Positions 37,077 through 46,512 of a stretch of 64,000 nucleotides of DNA are shown here, one piece after another. The stretch is from JABAAI01 sp965261955 (lineage in GTDB: Bacteria; Spirochaetota; Leptospiria; Leptospirales; Leptonemataceae). Under the pieces are notes generated by a model. That model made no database searches and was not told the origin of the DNA. It saw nothing but the letters and a program-made list of their open reading frames with translations. Within the stretch, counting starts at the first letter, position 1. Each line of letters opens with the position of its first letter. Position numbers and translations under genes: made by a program. Location: NCBI GenBank assembly GCA_965261955.1, contig CBDHEM010000071.1, positions 186,001 to 250,000 on the forward strand, written 5' to 3'.

Positions 37077-38667
37077 AGAAAAGGGGTGTTTTTGTAAATA
37101 GAATAAAGCCTGTTGCTGTAGTCTTATACCTTGCCTTATCGCCTTGATAGACTTTACTGAGCTCTAGGAACTTTGTTTGCATGTCAGGCAGATTAGGATG
37201 AATAAGGCCTATTGCGCGTGGCTTTGCTAAGCATTTCTCTGATATTCTTCTTATTTTTTTTGCATAGAGTTCATAGGCAAGGTGTGGAAATATGGTGGTT
37301 TGTACGCAGATCAAGCTAAGTGGTATAGCTTGTAGGTCTTGTTCAATCTGCCTGATTTCTTTGTACATTGCCCATTGAGGAGTTTTAAAGCGCAAATATT
37401 GACTGCCGCTAAGCGAGAAAAGAGCCAAAGCCGCGATTAGTAATCCTCTTGCTGGTATTTTAAAGTGATGCTGTCTGTTTATGTTTTTTAGAAATGCATA
37501 GGCCTCAAGTAATCCCCACAGTGCAAAGGGGAGAAGGAGGACTGAATAGTGTTGGAGATACGCTTGCATATCCGGCTTGCCAGTTCCCAGAATGAGCATA
37601 CCTACGAATAGCGGTAAAAGAGTGATTTTCGAGAGGAAGGGTAAAAACAGTAATGAGCCAAAAAAAGCGTACCACTTGGAATGTAATAAAATTTCACTGA
37701 GAATAGGCAACGGATTTTGCAGCATAGTTAGAACGATCTCGGTGAGATTGTCTCCATATTGGTGCCAATCTTGTAAAGGATGGTTTTTTATCTGTGTGAT
37801 TGACATTACCTCTAATAGATAGGGTTTGATTACTCCAAAATTCACAAGAAACATTAGTATACTAGAGAAAAAAATAAGTAAAGCTGGCTTTCTGTTTTCT
37901 CTTGTGAATACTAAAATGCCTATGGCAAATGCTATAAAATATAGGGCTCCATCCTCTCTAGTTGTAATAAAAAAAACATAGGCTAAAGACCAAATGACAG
38001 GTCTTTTCTTGACCCAGCCATAGGCAAACCATAACCCAGCAGGTAGGTACACAGCTTCTGGATGAAAAGGAGTATGGGTGATACGGCCTGCCCAAGAACA
38101 AGTAAGCAGGGCTAAAGGAACTAAAAAAGCAATAAAACGATTTTCCACATAATGGGAAGCTAGACGCCATAAAGGAAAGGTCGCTGACCATACAATTAAG
38201 GGGTACATAACGAGGAGAAAATAGTGTGAATGGAAAAGATAGTGCAAAGGAACTAGTAAAAGTAAGTTATAAGTCTGGTGATGAAAAAGATGATTTACTT
38301 CCCATACAGCTGCATGAAAGGGTCGTCCCGTGTAGGTGTTATATAAAAATGAGTCAAAAGTAGTAAAATCATAAGCGTTGGTATGAAAAGAAAGGTATTG
38401 TAAAATAGCGGATACGACAAAAGCAAAACCACATAAGATAAAAAGGGCATGAGCTATTTTTTGCTCCCTAGAGTCCATATCAATGGCGAAGGGATGTAAT
38501 CGTTTTTTAAAAAGTACAAGAATAAAAATAAAAGTAAGTATAATTTGCCAATTGCGTATATTGGCCATGTTAGGATAAAACCAAGCACAAGCTACACTAG
38601 CAAAGATACAAAAAAACAGGCCAAGCATGTAAAACTTTGCCAAAGTATCTTTGGTTAGACTTATCAT
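37075..38667 (-). CDS. DUF2079 multi-spanning membrane protein
   Basis: 530 residues with about ten membrane helices. The early loop FTTFDSFLYNTYTGRPFHAA and the patch VNHLFHHQTYNLLLLVPLHY match the pattern I know for DUF2079 proteins, which resemble membrane GT-C glycosyltransferases. A role in surface glycan or lipid glycosylation is an inference. The C-terminal domain is soluble and ends near an R1 fragment. Convergent with the GT2 gene. Confidence 0.78.
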   Translation of the reverse strand: MISLTKDTLAKFYMLGLFFCIFASVACAWFYPNMANIRNWQIILTFIFILVLFKKRLHPFAIDMDSREQKIAHALFILCGFAFVVSAILQYLSFHTNAYDFTTFDSFLYNTYTGRPFHAAVWEVNHLFHHQTYNLLLLVPLHYLFHSHYFLLVMYPLIVWSATFPLWRLASHYVENRFIAFLVPLALLTCSWAGRITHTPFHPEAVYLPAGLWFAYGWVKKRPVIWSLAYVFFITTREDGALYFIAFAIGILVFTRENRKPALLIFFSSILMFLVNFGVIKPYLLEVMSITQIKNHPLQDWHQYGDNLTEIVLTMLQNPLPILSEILLHSKWYAFFGSLLFLPFLSKITLLPLFVGMLILGTGKPDMQAYLQHYSVLLLPFALWGLLEAYAFLKNINRQHHFKIPARGLLIAALALFSLSGSQYLRFKTPQWAMYKEIRQIEQDLQAIPLSLICVQTTIFPHLAYELYAKKIRRISEKCLAKPRAIGLIHPNLPDMQTKFLELSKVYQGDKARYKTTATGFILFTKTPLF

Positions 38668-38765
38668 TATTTAGAAGTGGCCCGGAAGCATACCAGAGGA
38701 CTAAAATCAGAGCGTATAAATGATCTTGTGTAAATAGACCTTCTCTATTTCATAAACTGTCTAAT

Positions 38766-38894
38766 CTATTGATATTCTCCCGTCAAACAAAATTGCAAGC
38801 TGTTGCAGAGCCGCATTCCAATTTTTAATTGGCATAGAGTCCGTTTTTTAAATGTATTACGCAAGGCCAGATACATCAATCTTAATGTAGTCTC
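38766..38894 (-). pseudogene. IS256-family transposase C-terminal remnant
   Basis: Minus-strand reading gives MYLALRNTFKK and, after a frameshift, MPIKNWNAALQQLAILFDGR followed by ISID and a stop. This matches the conserved end of mutator-type transposases (pattern MPIRNW-LNQFAI-F). Only about 40 residues remain. The adjoining IS3-type element starts right where the homology stops, so it probably inserted here and the rest was lost. Confidence 0.7.
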
Positions 38895-38948
38895 TGACCT
38901 TCCCCCAAAAGAGTGGACAGTCCACTTTACATTATGGAGGAAGAAGAC

Positions 38949-39257
38949 ATGGAAACAAACACTATCAAGGCGTCAGCTAAACGCTATGATGAACAATTTA
39001 AGAAGGATACGTTAGACTACTGGATCAAAAATAAGCTTTTAGCAAAAGAAGTCAGTGAAGCTTTTGAGCTATCTGAAACTACACTCTGTAAATGGCGTAG
39101 GAAATATGAGTTTAATAACGTTGATCCTAATCGTTCTATAGAGGCGGAATTGTATAGGCTTCGCAAAGAGAATTCCGAACTTCGTCAAGAAAGGGATATC
39201 TTAAAAAGTCAGCAACCATTTTCATCAAACCACAGAAATGAAGTTTCAATTTATTAA
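38949..39257 (+). pseudogene. IS3-family transposase OrfA (frameshifted near end)
   Basis: From ATG 38949, preceded by GGAGGAAG, it encodes an IS3-type helix-turn-helix protein: RYDEQFKKDTLDYWIKNKLL, EAFELSETTLCKWRRKYEF and the leucine zipper AELYRLRKENSELRQERDIL. The normal end (KSATIFIKPQK then stop) is only reached if one A is added to the run at 39203-39207. The IS3 slippery site would be A6G there, whereas A5G is seen, so programmed frameshifting and the orfA stop are lost. As a result the tail is abnormal. Confidence 0.85.
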
Positions 39258-40045
39258 GAAACATTGCTCCTCATTAACGATTTCAAGGAGCGGTTTTAAT
39301 GTTTAGGTAAAACATAAAACAAGTAAAAGGGCTTTAGAGACACAAAAGCTTGAGAATATGATTAAGGATATTTTTCATAAGTTTAAGGGTATTTATGGCT
39401 CTCCAATCTCTAATGATTACGTCAGAATTGCATGATATGCGATGTAAGGTTTCAGAAAATAGAGTAGCTAAAGTCATGAGAAATATAGGACTTTCTGCCC
39501 GTGTATACAGTAACCAGAAGTGGAGGGCAATCACTTCTACCTTAACGCTTGCCCTATTTTTAAGGAGTGACTAGAACAGGAATTTAATATCCTTGAACCT
39601 AATCAAGTTTGGGTTTCTGATATCACTTACATTAAATCAGCCGTACAGACGTAGGTTGGTTGTATACCGATATGACACTTGACCATTTACGAATTACATG
39701 TATACAGTGACCAGAAGTGAAAGGTCAACCACTTCTGCCTTGATGCTTATCCTATTTCTAAGGAATAACTAGAACAAGAATTTAATATCCTTGAACCTAA
39801 TCAAGTTTGGGTTTCTGATATCACTTACATTAAATCAGCCGTAGCTTGGTTATATCTATGTGTGATACTTGATTTATGTAACAGAAAAATAGTTGCTTGG
39901 TCTCTTACAGATCACATGAGAACAGAAATGGTCCTAGAAGTTTTGTATAGAAGCTTTGCCTAGAAGCTTTGGACAGAGCCGTTTCTCAAAATAAGCCCTC
40001 AAAATAAGCCTAAGGAAGGATCTGATTTTTCATTCTAACAGGAAA
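39238..40045 (+). pseudogene. IS3-family transposase OrfB (decayed)
   Basis: Fragments MKFQFIKKHCSSLTISRS, KLENMIKDIFHKFKGIYGSP, EFNILEPNQVWVSDITYIKS and LYLCVILDLCNRKIVAWSLT are spread over frames with several stops. VWVSDITYIK and the LDLCNRKI region belong to the DDE integrase core. A block at 39502-39645 is duplicated at 39699-39843. Two 13-bp tandem repeats (39948-39971 and 39985-40010) break the last part. It cannot encode an active enzyme. Confidence 0.85.
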
Positions 40046-40212
40046 AGTTAATATACAAGCTATGTATATGCTTTTGATTTCATATTTTCACCAATTCCAC
40101 TCAAACAGAAACGAAAATGAAAAAAGAAGCATCACCTCCTCATTACATAAAACCTATCAACTTTAAAACTTGCTTTTCTAAAAAAGCCCTTCTCATCTAG
40201 GTAGTCCCCGAA

Positions 40213-40677
40213 GTGAGTACAGAAAGTCTCCAAAAAAAAATCGAAGCTGATTTACGAGAAGCCCTTAAACAGAAAGAACCGGTACGCCTCAGTACCCTCC
40301 GTATGTTAAAGGCTGATTTACAGTATGAAATGAATAAAAAGGGGAGTAAAGAGATTTCTGAAGAAAAGGTACAAAACCTTGTAAATCGTGCAGCCAAAAA
40401 GAGGCAAGAAGCCATCAAAATGTACGAAAAAGTCCAAAGAAAAGAATTAATAGAGAAGGAGTTAGCTGAGCTGAATATTTTAGAAAGCTATCTTCCTCCC
40501 TTTGTCTCTGAAACAGAAATACAAAAAGCTATTCAAATTGCCTCTGATAAAATAAAACCAAATGGCCCGAATGATCTAGGCAAAATGATTGGGGCTGTTA
40601 TGGGACAATTCAAAGGACGCAGAGTGGATGATGTTCACCTTCAAAAGTTGATTGCAAACCAACTGAAAACTAACTAA
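40213..40677 (+). CDS. yqeY: GatB/YqeY domain protein
   Basis: 154 residues, GTG start at 40213. The pattern KIEADLREALKQKEPVRLST, MLKADLQYE, ESYLPPFVSETE and GPNDLGKMIGAVMGQFKGR matches YqeY, related to the tail of the GatB amidotransferase. It may bind tRNA, but no activity is proven for the stand-alone protein. It follows the decayed IS3 element, with an R1 copy after it. Confidence 0.92.
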   Translation: MSTESLQKKIEADLREALKQKEPVRLSTLRMLKADLQYEMNKKGSKEISEEKVQNLVNRAAKKRQEAIKMYEKVQRKELIEKELAELNILESYLPPFVSETEIQKAIQIASDKIKPNGPNDLGKMIGAVMGQFKGRRVDDVHLQKLIANQLKTN

Positions 40678-40750
40678 GAAGTAAATAGAATAGAATAGAA
40701 CGAATGCAATATTGACAACCAAATACATATACAAGAGGGCCATGATGGGA

Positions 40751-40879
40751 GGGACTGTTACAAAAGACAAAAAAACAGAAAGCTAACCTTCTAAAATGCC
40801 TTAAATCGACGTTTTATTATAGTACTCTATTCGCACTTCCCTCCCCTCCCCTCCCATGGTTTACATTTTGAACAGTCCA
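40751..40879 (+). repeat. R1 interspersed element, copy 8
   Basis: Ends GGGACTGTTACAAAAGAC and TTTACATTTTGAACAGTCC with core CTTCTAAAATGCCTTAAATC. It is longer than others because of an inserted pyrimidine tract with CTCCC repeats (about 40838-40855). It lies after yqeY. Confidence 0.9.
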
Positions 40880-40966
40880 TCATAAACAGCACCTCTCTAA
40901 TGTTAGCTAAATAAAATAGAAAGCTTCGTTTAACTAGTTAGCATTTTTGACGATATACAGAGTATC

Positions 40967-41794
40967 ATGAAGAAAACGGGTATCTTTATACAAGCACGAA
41001 CAGATTCGAAAAGATTGAATGGAAAGATATACAAGCCTTTACTCACACCCCGTTGCCAAGGTTATTCTAATCAATCCATATTAGAACATATCTACCGTAG
41101 ACTTTCTAAAATAAATGAAAATAAATATATCACGGCTGTCCTTGCCCCGGAAGAAGATAGCCAATTGATTGATTGGTGTCAAAATCTAGGTATCACCGTC
41201 TTTTGTGGACCAGCTGATGATGTGAGAGAACGTTATAGACAAGCGGCTTTATATTTTGGTGTAGATACGGTGGTGAGGGCTACCGGGGACAACCCTTGTG
41301 TCGATCCGGAAATAGCTCAGAAAACAATTGTAGAACTACATAAAAGTCAAGCAGACCTCTTTTCTTTTGGAAATTTACCCATAGGAATGGCCGTGGAAGC
41401 TATGAAAGTAGAAGCCCTTCTCAAAGATAGTGTATCTGAATTCCATGTGACACAGAAATATACAGAAGAGTGTCGGGAACATGTGAGCGTGCATATCAAA
41501 CAACAAAAGGATATATTTACATGTTTACACCCTAACTATTCTCCTCTAGAAAATCTTATAAAGAATTGTTCTCTCAAAAGAAATCAAGTAGAAGAAAATT
41601 TACTTAAGAACTTTTCAAACATCAGGCTTACGGTGGACACACCAAAGGATTTGGAAGTTGTTCGCTCTGTGTTTGCCTGCCTTGGACTTGTATTTGGCCT
41701 TTATGAGATCATACAACTCTATCGTCGATATCCTGATTTGTTTACAGCTAATGCGTATGTGAAACAAAATGTCATACACGCTCTAGCTTTGTGA
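40967..41794 (+). CDS. SpsF-like cytidylyltransferase
   Basis: 275 residues: IFIQARTDSKRLNGKIYKPL at the start (as in SpsF and NeuA/KdsB-like enzymes), then ILEHIYRRLS, ADDVRERYRQAA, VRATGDNPCVDPEI and RLTVDTPKDLEVV. It probably activates a sugar acid with CTP, for surface glycan or flagellin modification. The stop overlaps the next gene's start by 4 bases. The substrate is unknown. Confidence 0.85.
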   Translation: MKKTGIFIQARTDSKRLNGKIYKPLLTPRCQGYSNQSILEHIYRRLSKINENKYITAVLAPEEDSQLIDWCQNLGITVFCGPADDVRERYRQAALYFGVDTVVRATGDNPCVDPEIAQKTIVELHKSQADLFSFGNLPIGMAVEAMKVEALLKDSVSEFHVTQKYTEECREHVSVHIKQQKDIFTCLHPNYSPLENLIKNCSLKRNQVEENLLKNFSNIRLTVDTPKDLEVVRSVFACLGLVFGLYEIIQLYRRYPDLFTANAYVKQNVIHALAL

Positions 41795-42651
41795 CTCTCT
41801 TCCTCTTTTCTGGTACTGGATCTATATACGGTACAGGACATCAGGTCCGTGTAGACGAGCTTATATCACTCTTACCAAATACAATCCACACAAAATCTTT
41901 TGTGGTACAAACTCCAAAAGAAGCGCTAGAAGTGGCAAAAATAAGGGCTGTAGATACTCAAAAAAATTACTTCCTTTTGGATCTTCGAGATATCAATCCA
42001 CTTCCCTTCTTAAAAATGGGAACAGTGGTTACTCTAGACAATCACCATATCACACGAAAATATTGGGAAAGCAATGCTTCCCGTACCCATACTAACCTCT
42101 GTTTTTATGATACACTCCCTCACCCCAATACGCCTATGCATGTATTCATAAAACAATCTTTAATATCACCTAGCCTCCTCCCTTTAGCTCAAAAAAGAGA
42201 AAGACTAGGGGGAAAAATACTTCTATACGCTGGCCCCTTTATTGGTTTACCAAATTTTTCACCCCTATTTTCAGAGATCAAAAGGAAAGAAATCAAAAAA
42301 GAAATCATTTGGATAGGGACCCATAGCCCACCAAAAGAAATCGCATCAATGATTTCTTACTACCCTAGGTTAGATCGTAAACAATTTATAGATGTTTTAA
42401 ATCAATCAGAAATAGTCTTTTGTTACCCGGGGATGACGTTAGTCGAGGCTTGGTTTCTACAAAAAAAGCTAGTTCTTTTTTCCACAGAAAGCCAAACACA
42501 CAATACACTCAGTGGCTATTTAGAAAAGATGGGTCTGCTCTATTTCCAAGAGGAACAAATAAAACCAAAACAACTCAAACAAGCCTTTCCAAAACAAAAA
42601 TTACCCGGGAATGGCTACCCACTTCTTGTGAAAAAACTTCTTAGTCTATAA
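41791..42651 (+). CDS. SpsG/PseG-like nucleotide-sugar hydrolase or transferase
   Basis: 286 residues, GTG start in GTGA overlapping the SpsF-like stop. The N-terminal GSIYGTGHQVRVDELISL and C-terminal VFCYPGMTLVEAWFLQKK fit the GT-B fold of PseG/SpsG, which removes UDP or transfers a sugar in nonulosonic acid pathways. Pairing with a SpsF-like gene supports a nonulosonic acid-like product. No SpsE-like synthase is in the window. Identity is weaker than for the partner. Confidence 0.65.
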   Translation: MTLFLFSGTGSIYGTGHQVRVDELISLLPNTIHTKSFVVQTPKEALEVAKIRAVDTQKNYFLLDLRDINPLPFLKMGTVVTLDNHHITRKYWESNASRTHTNLCFYDTLPHPNTPMHVFIKQSLISPSLLPLAQKRERLGGKILLYAGPFIGLPNFSPLFSEIKRKEIKKEIIWIGTHSPPKEIASMISYYPRLDRKQFIDVLNQSEIVFCYPGMTLVEAWFLQKKLVLFSTESQTHNTLSGYLEKMGLLYFQEEQIKPKQLKQAFPKQKLPGNGYPLLVKKLLSL

Positions 42652-42659
42652 GCCCATGC

Positions 42660-43643
42660 TCAACGTCGTAACCAAATGCGAAAATCTTTGTAGTAACGTA
42701 CAAAGGGAGAAGCAATAAAAATAGAAGAATAGGTCCCAACTAATACACCCACAAGAAGAATAATAGCAAAGTCTCGTAAAGACCGTTCTCCCCCAAGCAG
42801 AAGGGCTAACACAGCAACAAGGGTTAGAACAGATGTAATGACCGTACGAGAAAGAGTTTGGGTTATAGATAAATCTATATTAGCAGCACTAGTGGCTTGA
42901 GTACGATCCTCTGTATTATCTCGTATTCTATCAAAAATAACAATAGTATCATTGATAGAATACCCCATTATAGTCAAAACAGCTGCAATTACTGGGGTAC
43001 TAGGTTCAATCTGAGCTACTCCAATAAAACCAACAGCAAATAGAAGATCATGTAGAAGAGCTATAGAAGATCCTACAGCAAAAGGAAAATCAAAACGAAA
43101 ACTCAAATAAAGGCCAATGGTTACAATCGTATAAATTAAAATACGCAAAGCCACTGAAATTAAATTAGCTCCATAACTTGCCGCAATAGTTTCACTGGAA
43201 ACCACGCTTTCTTTGGGTAGATTCAACGCCTTCAACAGTTTTTTTTGTATTTCACCACTCACACTCACACTCTCTTTTAACTCTTGGGGAATGGGTAAAC
43301 CTTGGGATTGCAATGCTCGTTTTTTCTTTCTACGTTTCTCTTCTTTTTTCCTGACTTCTTTTTCATAAATATCTCTAACTTCTGGTCCCAATTCCAAGTC
43401 CCAAGTATTCGTTCGAGGATCAGATAGACGAAGTACACGGGAAGGGAAACCGGCTTTGGAAGCCATTTCCTCTAGTTGTCTTTTTTTCATATACGGAGCT
43501 AAACGTAAGGAAATACGGACCCCCCCATCAAAAGATAAAGAGCGTGCAAATCCCCCATGATGTAGATAGGTCACCGCAAAAAGAATCACGATAACCAAGA
43601 AAGACAGGAAACCAAAATATCCTTGTATACGCGAAAATCTCAT
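42660..43643 (-). CDS. secF: Protein translocase subunit SecF
   Basis: 327 residues, six membrane helices. The conserved DFPFAVGSSIALLHDLLFAV and YSINDTIVIFDRIRDNTEDR regions are present, with a periplasmic loop after helix 1. With SecD it uses the proton gradient to pull proteins through SecYEG. It overlaps secD by 4 bases. It contains a basic linker (RKKEEKRRKKKRA) in the periplasmic domain. Confidence 0.97.
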   Translation of the reverse strand: MRFSRIQGYFGFLSFLVIVILFAVTYLHHGGFARSLSFDGGVRISLRLAPYMKKRQLEEMASKAGFPSRVLRLSDPRTNTWDLELGPEVRDIYEKEVRKKEEKRRKKKRALQSQGLPIPQELKESVSVSGEIQKKLLKALNLPKESVVSSETIAASYGANLISVALRILIYTIVTIGLYLSFRFDFPFAVGSSIALLHDLLFAVGFIGVAQIEPSTPVIAAVLTIMGYSINDTIVIFDRIRDNTEDRTQATSAANIDLSITQTLSRTVITSVLTLVAVLALLLGGERSLRDFAIILLVGVLVGTYSSIFIASPFVRYYKDFRIWLRR

Positions 43644-45574
43644 AAATTTTTCTCCTGATTACCAAAACCATAACCTATGGATAAGGTACGCATAGGCAAC
43701 AAATACACGGCCCAATCCATGAGCAAACGAGACAGGTATATGGCCGTAAACATAGAAGTTAATAAACCAAAAAAGAGAACAATGGCAAAACCCATAATAG
43801 GACCATCGCGGGGGAGCCACAAAATAACAGCCGCAATGAGTGTCGTTACATTGGCATCAAGTATAGTCCACAAAGAGGATGCAAATCCATTGTCAATAGC
43901 TACAGAGGGTGCTTTTCCTATTCTCATTTCTTCTTTGATCTTTTCAAAGATAATAACACTAGCATCAACTGCCATACCCACTGTAAGTATTACCCCAGCA
44001 ATACCCGGTAAAGTAAAAGTAAATTCTAAAAGGCTCATGATTGCCATCATAATCATAAGGTTACAGAAAAGAGCAAACACAACTACCAGACCGCATAAGC
44101 GATAGTACATTAACATAAATAAAACAACTACAGCATAGCCAGCCAATATGGAAAAGACACCAACTGTTATCGAATTGCGTCCGAGGGTGGGACCCACAGA
44201 AGCCACTGATACAAGATCTAGTGGTATAGGTAAGGCCCCCTCTTGAATCACATTTGTGATATCACGAGCTTCTGAATCCCCAAACTGCCCACTAATCACC
44301 CCACTCCCCCCGTAAATAGCTTCTCGTAGTACGGGATCTGAAACAACTCTATCCCCCCATAATATTGCCATACGCTTACCCACATTCTCTTTTGTTATAT
44401 CACCAAAGCGAGTGGAACCAGCCTCAGAAAGACGAAAATAAATTTGATACCACGGGCTATTTGGATCCCGACCCGACCAAGCCGTTTCCATTTCATCCCC
44501 ATCTAATAATGGGGGACCAAGAACACGAAACTCTCGTGGCATGGGTTTTGAATTAGGTCGATTACGTAAACGTCTCCAGTAAAAAAAAATCCGCCCTTCA
44601 TTCTTTTTTAAAGCGGATCTCTGTGTTATATTCTGAAACAATTCAGAGATGTCATCAGGATTACTATTTTCTTGCCTATACAATTCTTGCAAACGAGCTA
44701 AATCCTCTTGATTCTCTGGTATGCTAGATACCCTTTCCGTTACTTCATCATTTACAATTCGATATTCCACTGTAACGGTATCTTTAATACGTGCCAAAAC
44801 CTCCCCTGAATTCGCCACACCCGGCATATCTACAGCAATACTATAGCTTTCTTCTTGAACGCGTACTTCAGGCTCTGTTAGGTTTTGGGCGGCAAGACGT
44901 TTATTAATTACATCCTTTGCACTTTTTAATAATTCTAGCCTCTGTTCCGTATTCACAGAAAGTCTATTTTGTATTGAGGCGATCTCGACCCGTAAACTAT
45001 CCTGCTTCTCTGCATTTTGTTCCTTTGCCAAATCATTCTGTAGCCTTGTTAAATACGGTTGAAGTTTCTCATTTAAACGCTCTATGTAGCGAGTAAAGTT
45101 AGCCCGGAGAACAGCCCGCATACCTCCTTGAAGGTCTAGCCCTAGTTTTATTTTCAGATTTTTTTTGGCTTTATCTCGTAGAGAGCCAAAGAAAACTTCG
45201 ATGGGATGGGGTAAAACACGTGTCAATCGAGAACGAAGTAAACCAAGATAGGTTTGGGTAATCTCGTTTACCCGAGCAGAAGTTATAAAATTATCCTCCA
45301 AAACACACCGCCTTTCTTTTGGCAGGCCATCCCCGGCTTCCGGTACACACTTCGTATTTGGGAAAAAAAGTAATAGCCCATTTTCTCTATCATTGATAAA
45401 ATCTTGGATTTGTTGGGAAGTTATTTCTGTTTTGGGTTTCCCTTTCTCACGGAAGTCTTTTTGAAAAGCAATAACCAATTTTTGGGAAAGGATATTCGGA
45501 GAAAAGATAATCCAAGAAAGGAATAAAATCAAACAAACAAAAACCGTACGTGGCCAAAGTGGTCTATCTATCAT
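43640..45574 (-). CDS. secD: Protein translocase subunit SecD
   Basis: 644 residues. KIKLGLDLQGGMRAVLRANF marks the start of the periplasmic domain, followed by helices 2-6 with LPGIAGVILTVGMAVDASVI and IFEKIKEEM. The periplasmic region is long, with charged stretches, as in other spirochaetes. It forms the YajC-unknown-SecD-SecF run. The stop and the secF start overlap (ATGA). Confidence 0.97.
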   Translation of the reverse strand: MIDRPLWPRTVFVCLILFLSWIIFSPNILSQKLVIAFQKDFREKGKPKTEITSQQIQDFINDRENGLLLFFPNTKCVPEAGDGLPKERRCVLEDNFITSARVNEITQTYLGLLRSRLTRVLPHPIEVFFGSLRDKAKKNLKIKLGLDLQGGMRAVLRANFTRYIERLNEKLQPYLTRLQNDLAKEQNAEKQDSLRVEIASIQNRLSVNTEQRLELLKSAKDVINKRLAAQNLTEPEVRVQEESYSIAVDMPGVANSGEVLARIKDTVTVEYRIVNDEVTERVSSIPENQEDLARLQELYRQENSNPDDISELFQNITQRSALKKNEGRIFFYWRRLRNRPNSKPMPREFRVLGPPLLDGDEMETAWSGRDPNSPWYQIYFRLSEAGSTRFGDITKENVGKRMAILWGDRVVSDPVLREAIYGGSGVISGQFGDSEARDITNVIQEGALPIPLDLVSVASVGPTLGRNSITVGVFSILAGYAVVVLFMLMYYRLCGLVVVFALFCNLMIMMAIMSLLEFTFTLPGIAGVILTVGMAVDASVIIFEKIKEEMRIGKAPSVAIDNGFASSLWTILDANVTTLIAAVILWLPRDGPIMGFAIVLFFGLLTSMFTAIYLSRLLMDWAVYLLPMRTLSIGYGFGNQEKNL

Positions 45575-45599
45575 TTACTGTTGAACCATTCCTGAATTC

Positions 45600-46505
45600 T
45601 TATCGCTTAGTTAACAATCCACCCCGAAGACGATAGAAAAGAAAAAGAGCACCAACCACAACTAAAATCCCTACATTCATGAGCGTTTTACCCTTTGGTA
45701 GATTCTTTTGCCAACTGGAGAAAGAAAATTCTTCTTTCTTTGACTTCTCTTTACCCTGACTCTGCTGGTAATCACTTTTTGAGTCACTTTGAGAAAAAAC
45801 ACCATCATCTTCTCCATTACGGTTTTCGCTATTTTCGCTATTTTCATGGGGAAAATCTGTACCTTGAGAGTGCATAAAGCCTTCATAACCGGGTAACAGT
45901 TCCCTACTAAAGTTAGGGATATATTCCATCAGACCATTTAGGGAAGACGAGGAAGACGAAAAATTCCATTTTCTCCGTTGTACAAACGGTTTTTTTTTGC
46001 TCACACGGGAAGAAGTGAAAGACATGGATTTCTTGCGAGGAGAGACTTCTTCATCTCTTTTTTGAGACGAAGGCCCATTCGCTTTTGATGTTGTTCTTGG
46101 TGAATTTACACTCCTAGACTGCTGATTAGATTTACCCGATGAGTTAGATCTTTTGGAAGCATTGGTTGCCTTCCCTTTTTCTGTTTTTTTCCCGGTTTGG
46201 ACAGGTATCGCATTGGAAGTATTTTCTTGTTCCATTGTTTGTTCCATTGTTTGTTCCATGGGTGAAGCCTTTTTTGTGGAGTACGAATCCAAGTCTTTCT
46301 GAATGGGATTACTTTTTTTTATCGCTGGTATAGTACCTTTATTTCGAGTTTTTTCTGACAAAGAAGGCGATTGCGAGGCTTGTGACTGAAGGGGAGAGAC
46401 AATAAGAAAACTGAGAAAGAAAAGAAATATCAAACAATGAGCGTACCGGGCAACCTCAAAAAAGCTAGAACTAGCCTCAAAAAACAGACGTAACCCTGCC
46501 ATCAT
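45600..46505 (-). CDS. Ser/Lys-rich protein between YajC and SecD, unknown
   Basis: About 302 residues from ATG 46505, which lies 8 bases after the yajC stop; a longer form to 46583 would overlap yajC. A signal-like helix (LIFLFFLSFLIVSPLQSQAS) is followed by a disordered Ser/Lys/Asn/Gln region, and a second helix near the C-terminus (VGILVVVGALFLFYRLRGG). Three in-frame MEQT repeats come from a 12-bp tandem triplet (46227-46260), and NSE repeats from a 9-bp one. I do not know a family. Its place argues for a link to secretion. Confidence 0.7.
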   Translation of the reverse strand: MMAGLRLFFEASSSFFEVARYAHCLIFLFFLSFLIVSPLQSQASQSPSLSEKTRNKGTIPAIKKSNPIQKDLDSYSTKKASPMEQTMEQTMEQENTSNAIPVQTGKKTEKGKATNASKRSNSSGKSNQQSRSVNSPRTTSKANGPSSQKRDEEVSPRKKSMSFTSSRVSKKKPFVQRRKWNFSSSSSSLNGLMEYIPNFSRELLPGYEGFMHSQGTDFPHENSENSENRNGEDDGVFSQSDSKSDYQQSQGKEKSKKEEFSFSSWQKNLPKGKTLMNVGILVVVGALFLFYRLRGGLLTKR

Positions 46506-46512
46506 ACATAAC

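Larger units (their letters stand above)
38895..40045 (+). mobile_element. Degenerate IS3-family insertion sequence
   Basis: The left end TGACCTTCCCCCAAAAGAGT is typical of IS3-family termini. It is followed by orfA and then a decayed orfB. No matching right end was found after 40045, so the element is 3' truncated. It has an internal 145-bp duplication and several 13-bp ones. Confidence 0.8.
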
